A DNA stretch of 64,000 bases from CAZSMC01 sp964607755 (GCA_964607755.1 CAZSMC010000003.1:62001-126000), one strand, 5' to 3'. Shown: positions 1-10,226, counted from the stretch's first letter. Notes: generated by a model from the letters alone, not told the origin. Translations and numbers: made by a program.

Positions 1-71
1 GTTAAATTAAAAACATAGCGCTCGGCCCCGCCTTCAATATAATAGAATTTATGTATCATCAAGATTTTCAT
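1..71 (-). CDS. Glycosyltransferase, N-terminal fragment cut by window edge
   Basis: An ATG at 71 on the minus strand opens a frame that stays open to the window edge (23 codons). The translation starts MKILMIHKFYYIEGGAER, which is the typical first beta strand and Gly-rich loop of GT4 (GT-B fold) glycosyltransferases: a short hydrophobic strand, then a GGAE motif contacting the acceptor/donor cleft. It lies 22 nt downstream of the next GT4 gene and in the same orientation, so it most likely continues the polysaccharide operon to the left. Only the N-terminus is visible; donor and acceptor cannot be predicted. Confidence 0.75.
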   Translation of the reverse strand, partial: MKILMIHKFYYIEGGAERYVFNL

Positions 72-93
72 AGCAGTCCCGTTTTTCAGAGCA

Positions 94-1203
94 TTAATCA
101 GTAGCGTATCTTGTATAGAGTTCTTCGAATTTGCGCACTTGATGACGGAGGGAAAACTTTTCTTCAACACGTTGGCGTCCTGCTTTACCAAAGCTTTTTC
201 TTTTCTCCGGATTATTTATCAACTCAACCAGAGTATTTGCTAGGATTTCAGGATCTTTCACCGGCACAAACAAACCCGTTTCCTGATTAACCACTGCTTC
301 TTTTGTGCCGTCCACCGGCGTGGCCACCACAGGAAGACCGGATGCCATGGCTTCGAGTACAACGTTGGGAAGGCCTTCATATAAAGAAGGCAGTGTAAAA
401 ATATCAAACAGACGCAATAATCCAGGTACATCACGACGAAAGCCAAGCAGCACAAAATGATGCGTTAATCGCTTTTCTTCAATCTCCTGTTCTATCTCTG
501 TTCGCTTCGGGCCATCGCCGACGAGGACAAAAGTTACGTTTTCATTTTTTCTCACAATGCGTTGAGCTGCTTCGATGAGATAACGGTGGCCCTTTTGTTC
601 ATCCAGCCGTGAAACCTGTCCCACAACGATATGATTTTCGGGAATACCCACATCTTGTCGTTTAATTGTGAGTGGTTCTGATTTGAATTCGTTCAGGTTC
701 ACTCCATAAGGGATAATCTCAATTTTCTCACGAGGCACTTTGCGTTTGGCCACCAGCCAGTCTGCCGTTGCTTGAGAAACGGAAATGACTTTATCAGCTC
801 GCCTGATCGCATAACGATATCCCCAGAGACGATGGGGTTTGAGCCATTTTGGCGAAGAAATCGTTTCCCAGGAAAACACACCTTTGGCACCAGCTTTGTG
901 TCCAACCATGGCCCCCAATACATCCGCGTAAAAAAGTGTTGTCATAACAATATCGATGTTTTCGTCCTGAATGAATTTCTTTAAACGCTTCATCAAACCG
1001 AAATCAAATCGATGTTGACGCTGAAAAGTGAGCACCCGGCAATCTAATTGCTGGAACCGGTCTTTTATTTCATTTCCGAGGCCCAGACTGATAACCGTGG
1101 TGTCAAAACGCCGGGCATCCATATTTTGAACCAATTCAAGCAATTTGGTTTCAGCGCCGCCAAAGTTAAAACCTTCCACAAGCTGTAGTACTTTTATTTT
1201 CAT
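94..1203 (-). CDS. GT4 family glycosyltransferase
   Basis: A 369-aa protein of normal GT4 length. The N-terminus has the strand plus GGAETKLLEL loop found in GT4 enzymes. The C-terminal Rossmann domain carries the signature GLPNVVLEAMASGLPVVAT, containing the acidic residues of the EX7E-type nucleotide-sugar binding motif. There is no membrane segment, so it should act at the cytoplasmic face, adding a sugar from an NDP-sugar to a lipid-linked glycan. It sits 9 nt downstream of another GT4 gene in a minus-strand polysaccharide operon. The start is the ATG giving MKIKVLQLVEGF. Sugar specificity is unknown. Confidence 0.9.
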   Translation of the reverse strand: MKIKVLQLVEGFNFGGAETKLLELVQNMDARRFDTTVISLGLGNEIKDRFQQLDCRVLTFQRQHRFDFGLMKRLKKFIQDENIDIVMTTLFYADVLGAMVGHKAGAKGVFSWETISSPKWLKPHRLWGYRYAIRRADKVISVSQATADWLVAKRKVPREKIEIIPYGVNLNEFKSEPLTIKRQDVGIPENHIVVGQVSRLDEQKGHRYLIEAAQRIVRKNENVTFVLVGDGPKRTEIEQEIEEKRLTHHFVLLGFRRDVPGLLRLFDIFTLPSLYEGLPNVVLEAMASGLPVVATPVDGTKEAVVNQETGLFVPVKDPEILANTLVELINNPEKRKSFGKAGRQRVEEKFSLRHQVRKFEELYTRYATD

Positions 1204-1212
1204 AAAACGTTA

Positions 1213-2406
1213 CTACCTCAGTCTCATTCTTTTGCGGATAAACTCGTTTAGTTCACTCGCTTTGTGTTGCCACGTATGATGTTGCTCAAATTCTTTTTTT
1301 GCGTTTGAACCTAGCGTAAGCCGCAATTTTTTATTTTCAATTAATCGAATGATGTGATTTTTCATCATTGGAATATTGCCGGGCTCGTACAGCAGTCCTG
1401 TGTGTTCATGTTGAATGATTTCCGCTATTTGGCCAATTCGAGCCGCGACGATTGGCTTGCCAGCGGCCATATATTCGAATAGTTTAACCGGAGAAAAATA
1501 AAAAAATGGAATGGCCGGATAAGGTGCCAGAGCGATTGAAAAAAGAGCAATGAGTTCCGGTACCTGATCATGATCTACCGTTCCTGAGTAAAGAACCCGC
1601 TCTTTATTATGGCGGAATCGTTCACGGAAAGATTGAGCCTGTGCGCCGCCACTGCCCACAAAAAGAAATTTTACGTGTCGATAATCGGCCAGGATATCGC
1701 TGATACACTTTTCCATTTCATTCATGCCGTGCCAGTGATGCATCGAACCGACAAATCCTACAATGAGATCGGTCTCCGAAATGTTTAGTTCGTGCATCCA
1801 TTTTTGCCGGTTTGTCAGAACAGACTGTTTCACTGGTTTTGCGCCATTTGTTATCACTTGGAATTTTTCAGTATTTAACCGATGGGTGCTTGTTAAATAA
1901 TTTTTAGTTACGTTTGACTGGGTAAATACACCCGAAGCTTGTCTCAGAAGATATTTTTCAGCTTTGAGCAGCCAGGGGATAGCAGAACGAGGAATATTAT
2001 GAAATTGAATCCACTCATAGGAACAGGCATTGTCAGCTTCAATAAATAGAGGTAGTTGAAAAATGCGAGAGAGAAAGATACCGGAAATTCGATATGCATC
2101 CAGGCGAATGATAAGAAGATCAGGTTTGACTTTTTTTAATACATTTAGTTCTTTTAAAAAATCACGAAATACATCAGTCACTCTTTTTGCTAAAAACAAA
2201 AAATTTGGATAATGAGTAACACTCTTGACATGGTTTTCTTGCCTGAATTTACGGTTGTTTTGAGCGCAACGCCATTCAAATAAAATTTTAAAACCATAGG
2301 TCTTTAAGGCGGACAGCAGTTCAATAGCCTTTACTGTCGAGCCAATTGAACTGCCGTACAGGTCTTGCATATAGTTTAAGTATAAAATCTTGATATCTCT
2401 CTTCAT
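1213..2406 (-). CDS. GT4 family glycosyltransferase
   Basis: About 397 aa from the ATG at 2406; a TTG five codons upstream (2421) is an alternative start. The C-terminal half has the GT4 nucleotide-sugar site (LFEYMAAGKPIVAARIGQ), preceded by a strand and glycine loop (LIVGFVGSMHHWHGM) that begins the second Rossmann domain. The N-terminal domain is less typical and lacks a GGxE motif. It is predicted to be a cytoplasmic glycosyltransferase of the surface-polysaccharide cluster. The gap of roughly 100 nt to the upstream secreted-protein gene suggests a separate transcriptional segment may begin here, though no promoter is evident. Confidence 0.85.
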   Translation of the reverse strand: MKRDIKILYLNYMQDLYGSSIGSTVKAIELLSALKTYGFKILFEWRCAQNNRKFRQENHVKSVTHYPNFLFLAKRVTDVFRDFLKELNVLKKVKPDLLIIRLDAYRISGIFLSRIFQLPLFIEADNACSYEWIQFHNIPRSAIPWLLKAEKYLLRQASGVFTQSNVTKNYLTSTHRLNTEKFQVITNGAKPVKQSVLTNRQKWMHELNISETDLIVGFVGSMHHWHGMNEMEKCISDILADYRHVKFLFVGSGGAQAQSFRERFRHNKERVLYSGTVDHDQVPELIALFSIALAPYPAIPFFYFSPVKLFEYMAAGKPIVAARIGQIAEIIQHEHTGLLYEPGNIPMMKNHIIRLIENKKLRLTLGSNAKKEFEQHHTWQHKASELNEFIRKRMRLR

Positions 2407-2502
2407 TCTGCATATCCTCAACCCTCACATTTAAGAGAGGAAGTAAAACCATTCGAACCGTTGTTATTAACACATTGTAAAATCATATTATAAAAGCACT
2501 CA

Positions 2503-4575
2503 TCACTCAATGATTCGGACATTAGAAGGCGGATCCGGTGGCGTTGTATCCGGATCTATTTCACCCAAATACCGGAAACGTATGGCATCAGCGATGACAT
2601 AGCCGTCTGCGTTGTTGGTAATTTTAACATAGTTATTCAACCCTTCCGATAAATAGCCATAGCCAATCACATTCCATTGTCCACAATTTTTTGTTTGATC
2701 GATAATGCCGCGAATCTTTGTCTCACCGTCTAGAACAATCTCGAATGGAACGTTCGTAGCTTCCTGAAAAGAAGATTTTGTATCACCGTGCCAACCGTGC
2801 CACTCTGCCATTTCATAGTAACCAGCAACGCCTATAGTTGGCCGCCAGATGGCTTGTGCTGAACCATCTCCGCCCTGGATCGCATGATAACCATAGGCTT
2901 CGTCAAAATTTCCAACGACCATGCCTCCGTTTATTTGAGCCCAAAAGGGATTGTTGTTTTCTATATCTGTCTTCATTTTGCTGTCATATCGCCTCCAGTT
3001 ATCGGATAACTCGACAGGATTCGAGCCTGGTGATGTATCATTGTTATAAAAATTATCAACAATAATATCACTAACCGCTGTTGTTGGCTCTGTAAACATT
3101 ATGATACCATCTCCTCGAAGGTCGGTCCCATAAGCGTGCCCATATATTTCTATAGGTTCGTCAAATATCTCACCATTGTTGGTCTCAGGATCCTGCCCTC
3201 CTTTTAAACGATAATATGTGCGTCCATCCAAACTAGCAGGTGAAAGAGTCTGATTTGTACCTGTTGGATTACAGACAGCGAGCCCGTTATCAAAATATCT
3301 TATCCACAATCCATTTTCAAGTTGTATGGGTTCTGATATCCCGAAACCCAGGTTGGTTTCAAATTCATCATACCAGAACATAATATAGTACCAGTCTCCA
3401 AATGTCATACCATAATAACAATCAAATAGCAATGCAGTTGTTAACCCGAATCTCATTTTATTGAATCTATCTTTCCCGTTATGTGTCCATTTTTCCGGTA
3501 TGTAATCCTCAATGAACATGGTGCTGGGTCTGTTTTTAGAACTATTGTATTGCATCCATTCTATGCAATCATCTTTCAGATAGTACCAGTTTGCCCATCT
3601 TAAAAAGCCTTCATAACAATGACCATTTAATTCTTCTCTAAAAGAATCTAATGTTCCACCGGCATTTACTCCAAATAAATTGGGACCATCCGGCTGGATA
3701 TTATTCATTAATTCGACTTCGTTGCTTATCAATTTTTCAAGATATTGGCTATAGTGATTATTAATCCATACACCGGCATTATGTCTGGTCCCGCCGAATT
3801 CATCATAGTCGTCTATCCCATTCCTGTTCATGTCGCAGGAATGAGAATCAAGATAAATTTTATCATAAAAAGCATCATGAAAGAATCCATCAAATAGTCC
3901 GGAGGCATAATCAATTTTTTCATTGAAATTTTTTTCGGCAAGATATTCCCATGGGTAGAGTCCATTTATTTCAGGTGCCCACTGACTTAGGTTCATAAAA
4001 ATCCCGGGGCCTGCCAGCCGTAATGGACTGTATACCGTGTCACCAATGGAATGTGAATGACTTGTATTATAAAAGCTATCAGACACATTCTGGGCAACAA
4101 TTCCTGTGTCACCTCTCACTCCTTCTACGTTAATAATATCGTCACCTATCACAGCATAGCATAAATTCCAATTTCCATTAAGACCTTGTGCAATACCTTC
4201 TGTGCGGTCTACTTTGATAACCCTCTGATTAGGCTGAACAGGCTCTGTCAGAATTCCTTGATAAGCTCTATACAAATAATAATCGGGTGGGTCACTAAAC
4301 CACAAACCATTTAGTCCCATTGCCATTATAATTTGATCAGGATGTAATTCCCGTAATCTCTGGGCAAATAGACTGCCGCTATTGTCTACAGAACCATAGA
4401 TATACGCCATATCATATTGTGCCATTCGATGAATGCGTGCATCAATGTATCCCTGATATGTGCAATATACAGCCGTTCTGGGGAAAAATGGCTCATATTT
4501 TGATTGTGACCATGAATTTTGAATTGACATGATAAATAATACGGCCATCAAGAAGAATGGATACCTTTTTAACAT
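2503..4575 (-). CDS. Secreted glycoside-hydrolase-like protein with golvesin-like C-terminal domain
   Basis: A 690-aa protein with a clear signal peptide (hydrophobic residues 7-20, cleavage near SWSQS). Residues about 30-460 have the look of a TIM-barrel hypothetical glycosyl hydrolase, with many aromatic residues and a FHDAF-type strand end; this is a weak family guess. Residues about 515-675 resemble the golvesin C-terminal-like/xly beta domain, ending in the typical ADGYVIADAIRF. The protein stops abruptly just after DTTPPDPPSNVRI, which is how an FnIII domain usually begins, so the C-terminus may have been lost. It is the only exported non-membrane protein inside the polysaccharide cluster and might cleave or bind the glycan made there; that role is inference. 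Confidence 0.6.
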   Translation of the reverse strand: MLKRYPFFLMAVLFIMSIQNSWSQSKYEPFFPRTAVYCTYQGYIDARIHRMAQYDMAYIYGSVDNSGSLFAQRLRELHPDQIIMAMGLNGLWFSDPPDYYLYRAYQGILTEPVQPNQRVIKVDRTEGIAQGLNGNWNLCYAVIGDDIINVEGVRGDTGIVAQNVSDSFYNTSHSHSIGDTVYSPLRLAGPGIFMNLSQWAPEINGLYPWEYLAEKNFNEKIDYASGLFDGFFHDAFYDKIYLDSHSCDMNRNGIDDYDEFGGTRHNAGVWINNHYSQYLEKLISNEVELMNNIQPDGPNLFGVNAGGTLDSFREELNGHCYEGFLRWANWYYLKDDCIEWMQYNSSKNRPSTMFIEDYIPEKWTHNGKDRFNKMRFGLTTALLFDCYYGMTFGDWYYIMFWYDEFETNLGFGISEPIQLENGLWIRYFDNGLAVCNPTGTNQTLSPASLDGRTYYRLKGGQDPETNNGEIFDEPIEIYGHAYGTDLRGDGIIMFTEPTTAVSDIIVDNFYNNDTSPGSNPVELSDNWRRYDSKMKTDIENNNPFWAQINGGMVVGNFDEAYGYHAIQGGDGSAQAIWRPTIGVAGYYEMAEWHGWHGDTKSSFQEATNVPFEIVLDGETKIRGIIDQTKNCGQWNVIGYGYLSEGLNNYVKITNNADGYVIADAIRFRYLGEIDPDTTPPDPPSNVRIIE

Positions 4576-4809
4576 GTTAACACCTCTCTGAATTATTTAC
4601 GATCGCTTGATAGATTTATTCATTTTTTTTATAAGCTGCGAGTGTTACGAATATCCTATATTTTCGCACAGACACTAAAAACACATATTCGATTACTTGA
4701 AATGGACCGACAACTTTCGGTTAAAAACTAAAGATAACGTTAAAAAAGCGCTGTTAAAATCAATATAGAAATAAAAAAGATACTAAAATCTGCATAACGG
4801 GTTATTGCC

Positions 4810-6402
4810 TTAATTTTGGTCAACAGCGTTTTCATATAATATTAATTTGCAGCCTTTAAAATTATATTCAGTGACTTTATTTTTCTTTTTATCTAATAAG
4901 GTAATTAAATTTATCATATTTTCACTGGGCCATAAATGGCAAAAGCATACCCAAAGTCGCCCTTGTGTCGATGATATTTGTTCGTACATATCTGAATAAT
5001 CATTAGTAACAGAGTGTTCTTCACCATAAATCACATTGATACTGTCATCAGGGGATTGAGGAATCGCGTATTTGTTCTTAAATCCGGCGCCATGGTCTGT
5101 AAAATAGTAGTAAAACGGTAAAATAGCGCCCCAATGTAAAAAGACATCATCTTCATCTTGTACCTGGTTTGCTAAAGTTTGAAACAACAAATCAACCTTT
5201 CTGCCTCCACCATAATCCAATGCCAAGACCCTTTTGGTATTGATAAAAAGAGAGAAAAGAATGAAAGAAAAGAGAGCAATCTGAGTAGTGTAATACAGTA
5301 ACGTTGATTTTTTCTTTATTTCATTTTTAAGAAAAACAAATCCTTCGACTATCATGATAATCCACAATGGCAGGAGGAAAAGAGAAAGCCGGTCTGCTGA
5401 AAACGGATATTTGCCCAAAAGCGAGGCCAAAATAACCAGTCCGAGCGGCAAGAGAACCAATAGCAGATCCTGCCAGTTTTTATGCAGGAATTTTTTAACA
5501 ACCCAGATGGCGATAAGCCCATTCGCAATGACAGCGGCAATGACCGAATTTAAAAAAAAGTAATAGGGCAGTAATAGAATGTGGTATACAACCCGTGTCA
5601 AATAGTGCGAAACATAGCCAAAATCTGTGATTTTTTCTGAATTGAAAATTTGCATTTGCCATTCTTTAATAAAAATATCATTATCAACAGCATTTGAGAT
5701 ATTAAAAGAGAATAAAAAACCAAAAGAAAGCAAAAACAACAAAAACGACAACGAGAGTTTAGGCAAATTGGCGTTTAATGAATGCGTTTTAATTACATTT
5801 AAGAACAGAACAACAAAAGAGGAAGCTGAAACATAGATGGATGCGAATCCAAGCCATAATCCCACAGAAGTCGTAAGGGCAAAGAGCACCCACAAAAGCC
5901 ATTTTTTATTTTTTAATAGATTCAATGTTAAAAGAACAACAAGAGTGCATAGAAAAACATCGGCAGTGTAATGCTTGAAGAATTTGGAATAGTAGATCAA
6001 CTTGTCCGATACACCGGCTAGTAATATGACAGCCAATAGTGCATAGTTACGGGAACACCTTTTTGAATAGAGAAACCAAGCTGTCAGAGCAGCTAAAATC
6101 GAAAAAAATGCCGGCCATAATCGTAATGCGGTATGATTAACGCCCAGTATGCTTACATTAAGACGAGTCAATAGACCAAAAAGCGGAGGAAATTGTACTG
6201 GCCAATTGTTAAAATACTCTCTTTCTGCATCTGCAGGCCAGGGAGAATGGGTTATACTCCAGTCAGTACCTACGATAGCCCTGGCAGGATGCAATTCATC
6301 ACTATTGAGTACAAGCTTATTGATGCCATAAATATGCAAAAATGCGAATGCGGCTAAAAAAAATAACATCAGATATCTAAAATTCATATTCCGAACGTTC
6401 AT
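4810..6402 (-). CDS. GT39/ArnT-like membrane glycosyltransferase
   Basis: A 530-aa polytopic protein with about 11-12 hydrophobic segments. The first extracytoplasmic loop contains the acidic pair in LVLNSDELHPARAI, the usual catalytic/metal site of GT-C enzymes (PMT, ArnT). The C-terminal 130 residues are soluble and predicted periplasmic. The family moves sugars from polyprenyl-phosphate donors onto lipids, glycans or proteins on the outer face of the inner membrane. It is isolated by about 230 nt on one side and 290 nt on the other; both gaps are AT-rich and hold no gene that I can see. Donor and acceptor are unknown. Confidence 0.8.
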   Translation of the reverse strand: MNVRNMNFRYLMLFFLAAFAFLHIYGINKLVLNSDELHPARAIVGTDWSITHSPWPADAEREYFNNWPVQFPPLFGLLTRLNVSILGVNHTALRLWPAFFSILAALTAWFLYSKRCSRNYALLAVILLAGVSDKLIYYSKFFKHYTADVFLCTLVVLLTLNLLKNKKWLLWVLFALTTSVGLWLGFASIYVSASSFVVLFLNVIKTHSLNANLPKLSLSFLLFLLSFGFLFSFNISNAVDNDIFIKEWQMQIFNSEKITDFGYVSHYLTRVVYHILLLPYYFFLNSVIAAVIANGLIAIWVVKKFLHKNWQDLLLVLLPLGLVILASLLGKYPFSADRLSLFLLPLWIIMIVEGFVFLKNEIKKKSTLLYYTTQIALFSFILFSLFINTKRVLALDYGGGRKVDLLFQTLANQVQDEDDVFLHWGAILPFYYYFTDHGAGFKNKYAIPQSPDDSINVIYGEEHSVTNDYSDMYEQISSTQGRLWVCFCHLWPSENMINLITLLDKKKNKVTEYNFKGCKLILYENAVDQN

Positions 6403-6690
6403 GTTTGATATCCTCTAACGATGGTTGATCCAGGGCGCCTTTAATATTGTTAATATTTGACACTTACATCCGTGCCTTTGTATTGTAAATATTGATTCGT
6501 TTTGTATAGCTGTTTATATTTTTTAAGTGAATTATGGCTCCGTGTGTTAATAAGAAAACAATGATAATCGATATACAAGAGATCTTTCAGTAACGATCCA
6601 GATGGATGTAGGCAACAGTAATCTATTTTTTAATTTCCAATCCTGACGTCTATTGCTATTTTATCATTTAAAAAATAAGAATAATCAAAA

Positions 6691-7467
6691 TCATTGTATT
6701 TTCCAGAATAAATGCAGACTGCTTGCAGGATAGATTTTATTTATAATTGGAGCAATCGGAACAAAACATTTTGATATTAGGGATGTTAGCTTCGCAGGCA
6801 TGCGCGGATGCCAGACCCAGGGACATAATCCAACAACAATTTCAGATTTATAGCCCACTCTATTAAATGAACCAAAGCCAGCTCCTTGAAAATAATTCCT
6901 GATTTTTGCCAGTGTGACGAAATGTTCGAGTTCTTCGCTCTTCCAAAAATCAAACGGAGCCCAGGTATTTTTATCATAGCCTCCATATTGTTCAGACCAC
7001 CACTTTACAAATCCGGCAACATTTGCATAATTTGGAACAGATAAAAAAACCGCGCCTTTTGGATCAAGTATTCTTTTGATTTCATGCACTGCTTGCTGCG
7101 GGTTCGGAAAATGTTCAAAACTATCCATGCAAATAACGATATCGGCAGAGCCGGCAGCAAAAGGAAGTTCAACGGCATTGGCCTGAACAAAACTGGTTTT
7201 AGTGTCCGATAATATACTAAAGTTAGGCCGTTTATTCAAATCAATACCTATATAGTGGCGATGATCTGAAAAAAAAGTCGACAAAACACCGGTACCGCAT
7301 CCCAGGTCGATGATACGCTTGTCCTGAAACTCGAGCGACAGTTTTTCTTGGACACTTTGGAATAGCGAACTATTAACGTTCAGTTCACTGTCAATGAATG
7401 GCGATGTCACAAGAGCTGTATTATCCTGATAAAATTTTTTCAACCGTTCAATTTTCGTCTGAGGCAT
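6691..7467 (-). CDS. Class I SAM-dependent methyltransferase
   Basis: A 258-aa soluble protein with Rossmann methyltransferase motif I (IIDLGCGTGVLSTFF, about residues 53-67), an acidic residue at the end of the second strand (YIGIDLNKR) and motif IV (IVICMDSFEHF), typical of Methyltransf_11/25 families. The C-terminal 100 residues, rich in aromatics and prolines, probably form a substrate lid. It follows the flippase gene after 7 nt, so it is cotranscribed with the polysaccharide genes and may methylate a sugar or a lipid-linked intermediate, for example to cap a chain. That substrate is inferred only from location. Confidence 0.8.
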   Translation of the reverse strand: MPQTKIERLKKFYQDNTALVTSPFIDSELNVNSSLFQSVQEKLSLEFQDKRIIDLGCGTGVLSTFFSDHRHYIGIDLNKRPNFSILSDTKTSFVQANAVELPFAAGSADIVICMDSFEHFPNPQQAVHEIKRILDPKGAVFLSVPNYANVAGFVKWWSEQYGGYDKNTWAPFDFWKSEELEHFVTLAKIRNYFQGAGFGSFNRVGYKSEIVVGLCPWVWHPRMPAKLTSLISKCFVPIAPIINKIYPASSLHLFWKIQ

Positions 7468-7474
7468 GGGAATG

Positions 7475-8908
7475 TCAATTCTTTTTCAGGACCATCCTGG
7501 TTATTGTTTTCAGTGTTCTTATCCAATCGACGACATGAAAGAGCTGCAAGGCTCCGCTATAAATCAACATCGCAATTAAGAGTGACGGGATAAGAGATAT
7601 CTTTAGATACAAGGTTGCAAGAATTACACCAACAACTATTGCTGTGCTCGCAAGAGTTCTCGCGGTAAAATTAAAACCTGGGAAAATTGGATAACCTAAT
7701 CTCTTTCTAATCCAAAAATAAATAAGCGTAAAAATAGCAACTTCCGTACAAACTGTGGCAATAGAGGCTCCGATATAAGATAATTTCGGAATTAATATTA
7801 GATTTAAAGTGATATTTACCAAAAGGCCAACAATTTGAAAGTGGACCACTTTTTTTTGTGCATTAATGGCAGCGTATAAAGGAACGAAAAAGATATTAAG
7901 CATTTGTGCTCCGGTAGCCAATACCAAAATTTGAAAAGCCGGTGCGCTCGGCGCAAACTCGGGGCCACAATAAAGAATCATGACAGGCTTTGCATAAAAT
8001 AGAACAATAGGAATTAACGGAAAAATTACAATAAATAAATAACCGGCACCTTTTGAGAACAATTCACTTAATTTTTTATCATTGCTGAAATGTTCTGAAA
8101 ATTGCGGTAAAAAAGCTGTTGCCAAAATTGTTGGGATAATACTAGAAAGGTTCAGCAGCTTGTAAGCTCCTGAATAAAAACTGATATCAGTTATGGTGCT
8201 CATGGCTTTGAGCATTAAAATATCGAGATAATTATAGCTGATGGCCAGGAACCTGGACAATCCAAAAAACAGAGAAGCATGAAAAATTATCGCAGATTGC
8301 CTGGGTGTCCATCGCAATTTCCAGTTTATAAATTTTTTATGTAAAAGCCGGAAAGAAAAGAGAAATTTAACCAGTGCAGCAATGACAAACGAAATTACAA
8401 ATATTTTTACCCCAAAGCCGAGCACTAAAAGGCTAATCCCGATAGTGACAGAAATAAATTTATCCAGGGATTCACTCAGAGCCTCATATTGCATAAACTG
8501 AAATCCTCTGAACACTGAATAGGCCACGAGAGTAAATGTGCCCAGCAGGGATGACAAGATAAAAATCAAAATCGTTTTTAATTCAAGATCAGAGTAATTC
8601 GAAATAGTAAAATAGATAACCAGCAATGCAACCGAGAAAAGGGTTAATAAGACTTTGAGAATCAATGCTCTTGAAAACAGAGGCGAAGCAATATTTTGAT
8701 GTTTTGATATTTCCCGAGTAACAAGTGTGGACACGCCGAAATCAGCTAAAAGCGTGACGAAAAACCCTATAGTGGTAGCTAATGTATAAATACCAAAATG
8801 GTCAGGCCCTAAACGTCTGGTGGCAACTGGCACAAGCATAAAAGCCAGAGCAGTGGTAAAGAGTTTACTTGCTCCGGTAAAACTTATGTTTTTATGGAGT
8901 TGCTTCAT
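7475..8908 (-). CDS. MOP-superfamily polysaccharide flippase (Wzx-like)
   Basis: A 477-aa protein with about 12-14 hydrophobic helices and the N-terminal pattern of the polysaccharide biosynthesis family (KNISFTGASKLFTTALAF, then VATRRLGPDHFGIYTLA). Flippases of this family translocate undecaprenyl-linked oligosaccharide across the inner membrane. It overlaps the upstream O-antigen polymerase/ligase gene by 17 nt, which supports translational coupling and a joint role in a Wzx/Wzy-type pathway. The length is normal and there are no disruptions. A second flippase (16836-18299) occurs in the same cluster, suggesting two glycans or two assembled loci. Confidence 0.85.
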   Translation of the reverse strand: MKQLHKNISFTGASKLFTTALAFMLVPVATRRLGPDHFGIYTLATTIGFFVTLLADFGVSTLVTREISKHQNIASPLFSRALILKVLLTLFSVALLVIYFTISNYSDLELKTILIFILSSLLGTFTLVAYSVFRGFQFMQYEALSESLDKFISVTIGISLLVLGFGVKIFVISFVIAALVKFLFSFRLLHKKFINWKLRWTPRQSAIIFHASLFFGLSRFLAISYNYLDILMLKAMSTITDISFYSGAYKLLNLSSIIPTILATAFLPQFSEHFSNDKKLSELFSKGAGYLFIVIFPLIPIVLFYAKPVMILYCGPEFAPSAPAFQILVLATGAQMLNIFFVPLYAAINAQKKVVHFQIVGLLVNITLNLILIPKLSYIGASIATVCTEVAIFTLIYFWIRKRLGYPIFPGFNFTARTLASTAIVVGVILATLYLKISLIPSLLIAMLIYSGALQLFHVVDWIRTLKTITRMVLKKN

Positions 8909-10226
8909 GCCGTGGTGATCTCACTCTTCTGGAGCTCAAACCGTTGCCTCGTTGTCGCTTCAATCTTTGGTGGTACAGATAGATTTTGTGTTCATAGTCT
9001 GCAATGAGAATGACCGCCAGCATTGCCAAAATACGCCAGTGTTGAAGTTTTATGGAAACGAGTCGATAATCTGGTGCAACCAAATAATAAACCAGGCATA
9101 CTAACATACTGGTTAATCCTGCCACACCGATATGATAAAGAATTCCATCCCGGGTTTTTATGATGCGTAATCCGTAGAAAAAAAATGTTGAATTGAGGAC
9201 AAGAAAAATAAGAATCCCAACAATACCTTGTTGAGCCGCAATAAGCAGATACACATTGTGAACTATACGTGTGCCTTGTATAGAATCATCAGCATAATAT
9301 CTATAATTATTAAGTCCGACTCCAGTCACACTATGTTCACCAATAATGCGAAGCGCATCTTTGGCAAGATTGACCCGGCTATGTTTTTTTGTGCTGACAA
9401 TAGCCTCTTCGGCCCCGGACATCCGCTCCATGATAATATGCCCGTATTTGATAAAAGTAAAACTCAAACTAATAAGAATTGCAGCCAGGAGGCTATAGAA
9501 TTGCTTTCTGTTGAGTTTTCTATCCCTAAAATCGACAATAAAAAATACGATCATGGCTCCAGCAAAGGCCAGCCAGGCGCCTCTGGTAAAAGAGGCAAAC
9601 AATGCGCCCATGGATAAAACAGAGATGATAATCCACAGCCACTTTGGTTTCAAGCGGGTAAACATGGCAAGACGTATAGCTAATGGTGAGAGAGCGGCCA
9701 TATAAAGACCATAAGCGTTCGGAACACCGATTGTACCTGTTGACCGCCAGGTATTGTTAATATCGAAATATGGAAGAGAGACAGGACCAATTTGCCATTG
9801 CCATATCCCAATCAAAGCCTCGAAACCTAACGCATACACCACTCCTTTTGTAATATCGATTACATCATCCCTGGTCTGGATGCGGGTCATAATGGTTACA
9901 AAAATCAAAATGGATCGTGCCAGGTGGACAAATCCAAAGCGAAAATCAGCTTTTTCAAAAGCAACAAACTCTCCTCCGAACGACCATAACAGATAAAAAA
10001 GTGCCATACCAACGCCAAAATAAACCAGCCACTTTCTTTTGAAATGTGTTCTTCTGTGTGGCTTAAAAAGGAGAAGAGCATAGCAGACGAGGTCTATTGG
10101 CATAAGAATATCCGCCCCTCGTGGAATACCGGTTCGCAGATATCCCAAAACAATGGTAAATCCTTGCTCAATAGATATGGCAATGCCAAAAGACATCAAC
10201 AAAATTTTAGAAAATGTTCTATTCAT
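8892..10226 (-). CDS. O-antigen polymerase/ligase family protein (Wzy/WaaL-like)
   Basis: A 444-aa polytopic protein with about 11 membrane segments. The Wzy_C region is recognisable: SFTRGAWLAFAGAMIVFF in the helix that begins the domain, then a large periplasmic loop with GVGLNNYRYYA and a VHNVYL motif, whose histidine is conserved in WaaL and Wzy enzymes. Such proteins either polymerise repeat units or ligate glycan to a lipid carrier; the sequence does not distinguish the two. It overlaps the flippase gene downstream and abuts the GT4 gene upstream (stop and start one base apart). The C-terminal tail is short, basic and cytoplasmic. Confidence 0.85.
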   Translation of the reverse strand: MNRTFSKILLMSFGIAISIEQGFTIVLGYLRTGIPRGADILMPIDLVCYALLLFKPHRRTHFKRKWLVYFGVGMALFYLLWSFGGEFVAFEKADFRFGFVHLARSILIFVTIMTRIQTRDDVIDITKGVVYALGFEALIGIWQWQIGPVSLPYFDINNTWRSTGTIGVPNAYGLYMAALSPLAIRLAMFTRLKPKWLWIIISVLSMGALFASFTRGAWLAFAGAMIVFFIVDFRDRKLNRKQFYSLLAAILISLSFTFIKYGHIIMERMSGAEEAIVSTKKHSRVNLAKDALRIIGEHSVTGVGLNNYRYYADDSIQGTRIVHNVYLLIAAQQGIVGILIFLVLNSTFFFYGLRIIKTRDGILYHIGVAGLTSMLVCLVYYLVAPDYRLVSIKLQHWRILAMLAVILIADYEHKIYLYHQRLKRQRGNGLSSRRVRSPRHEATP

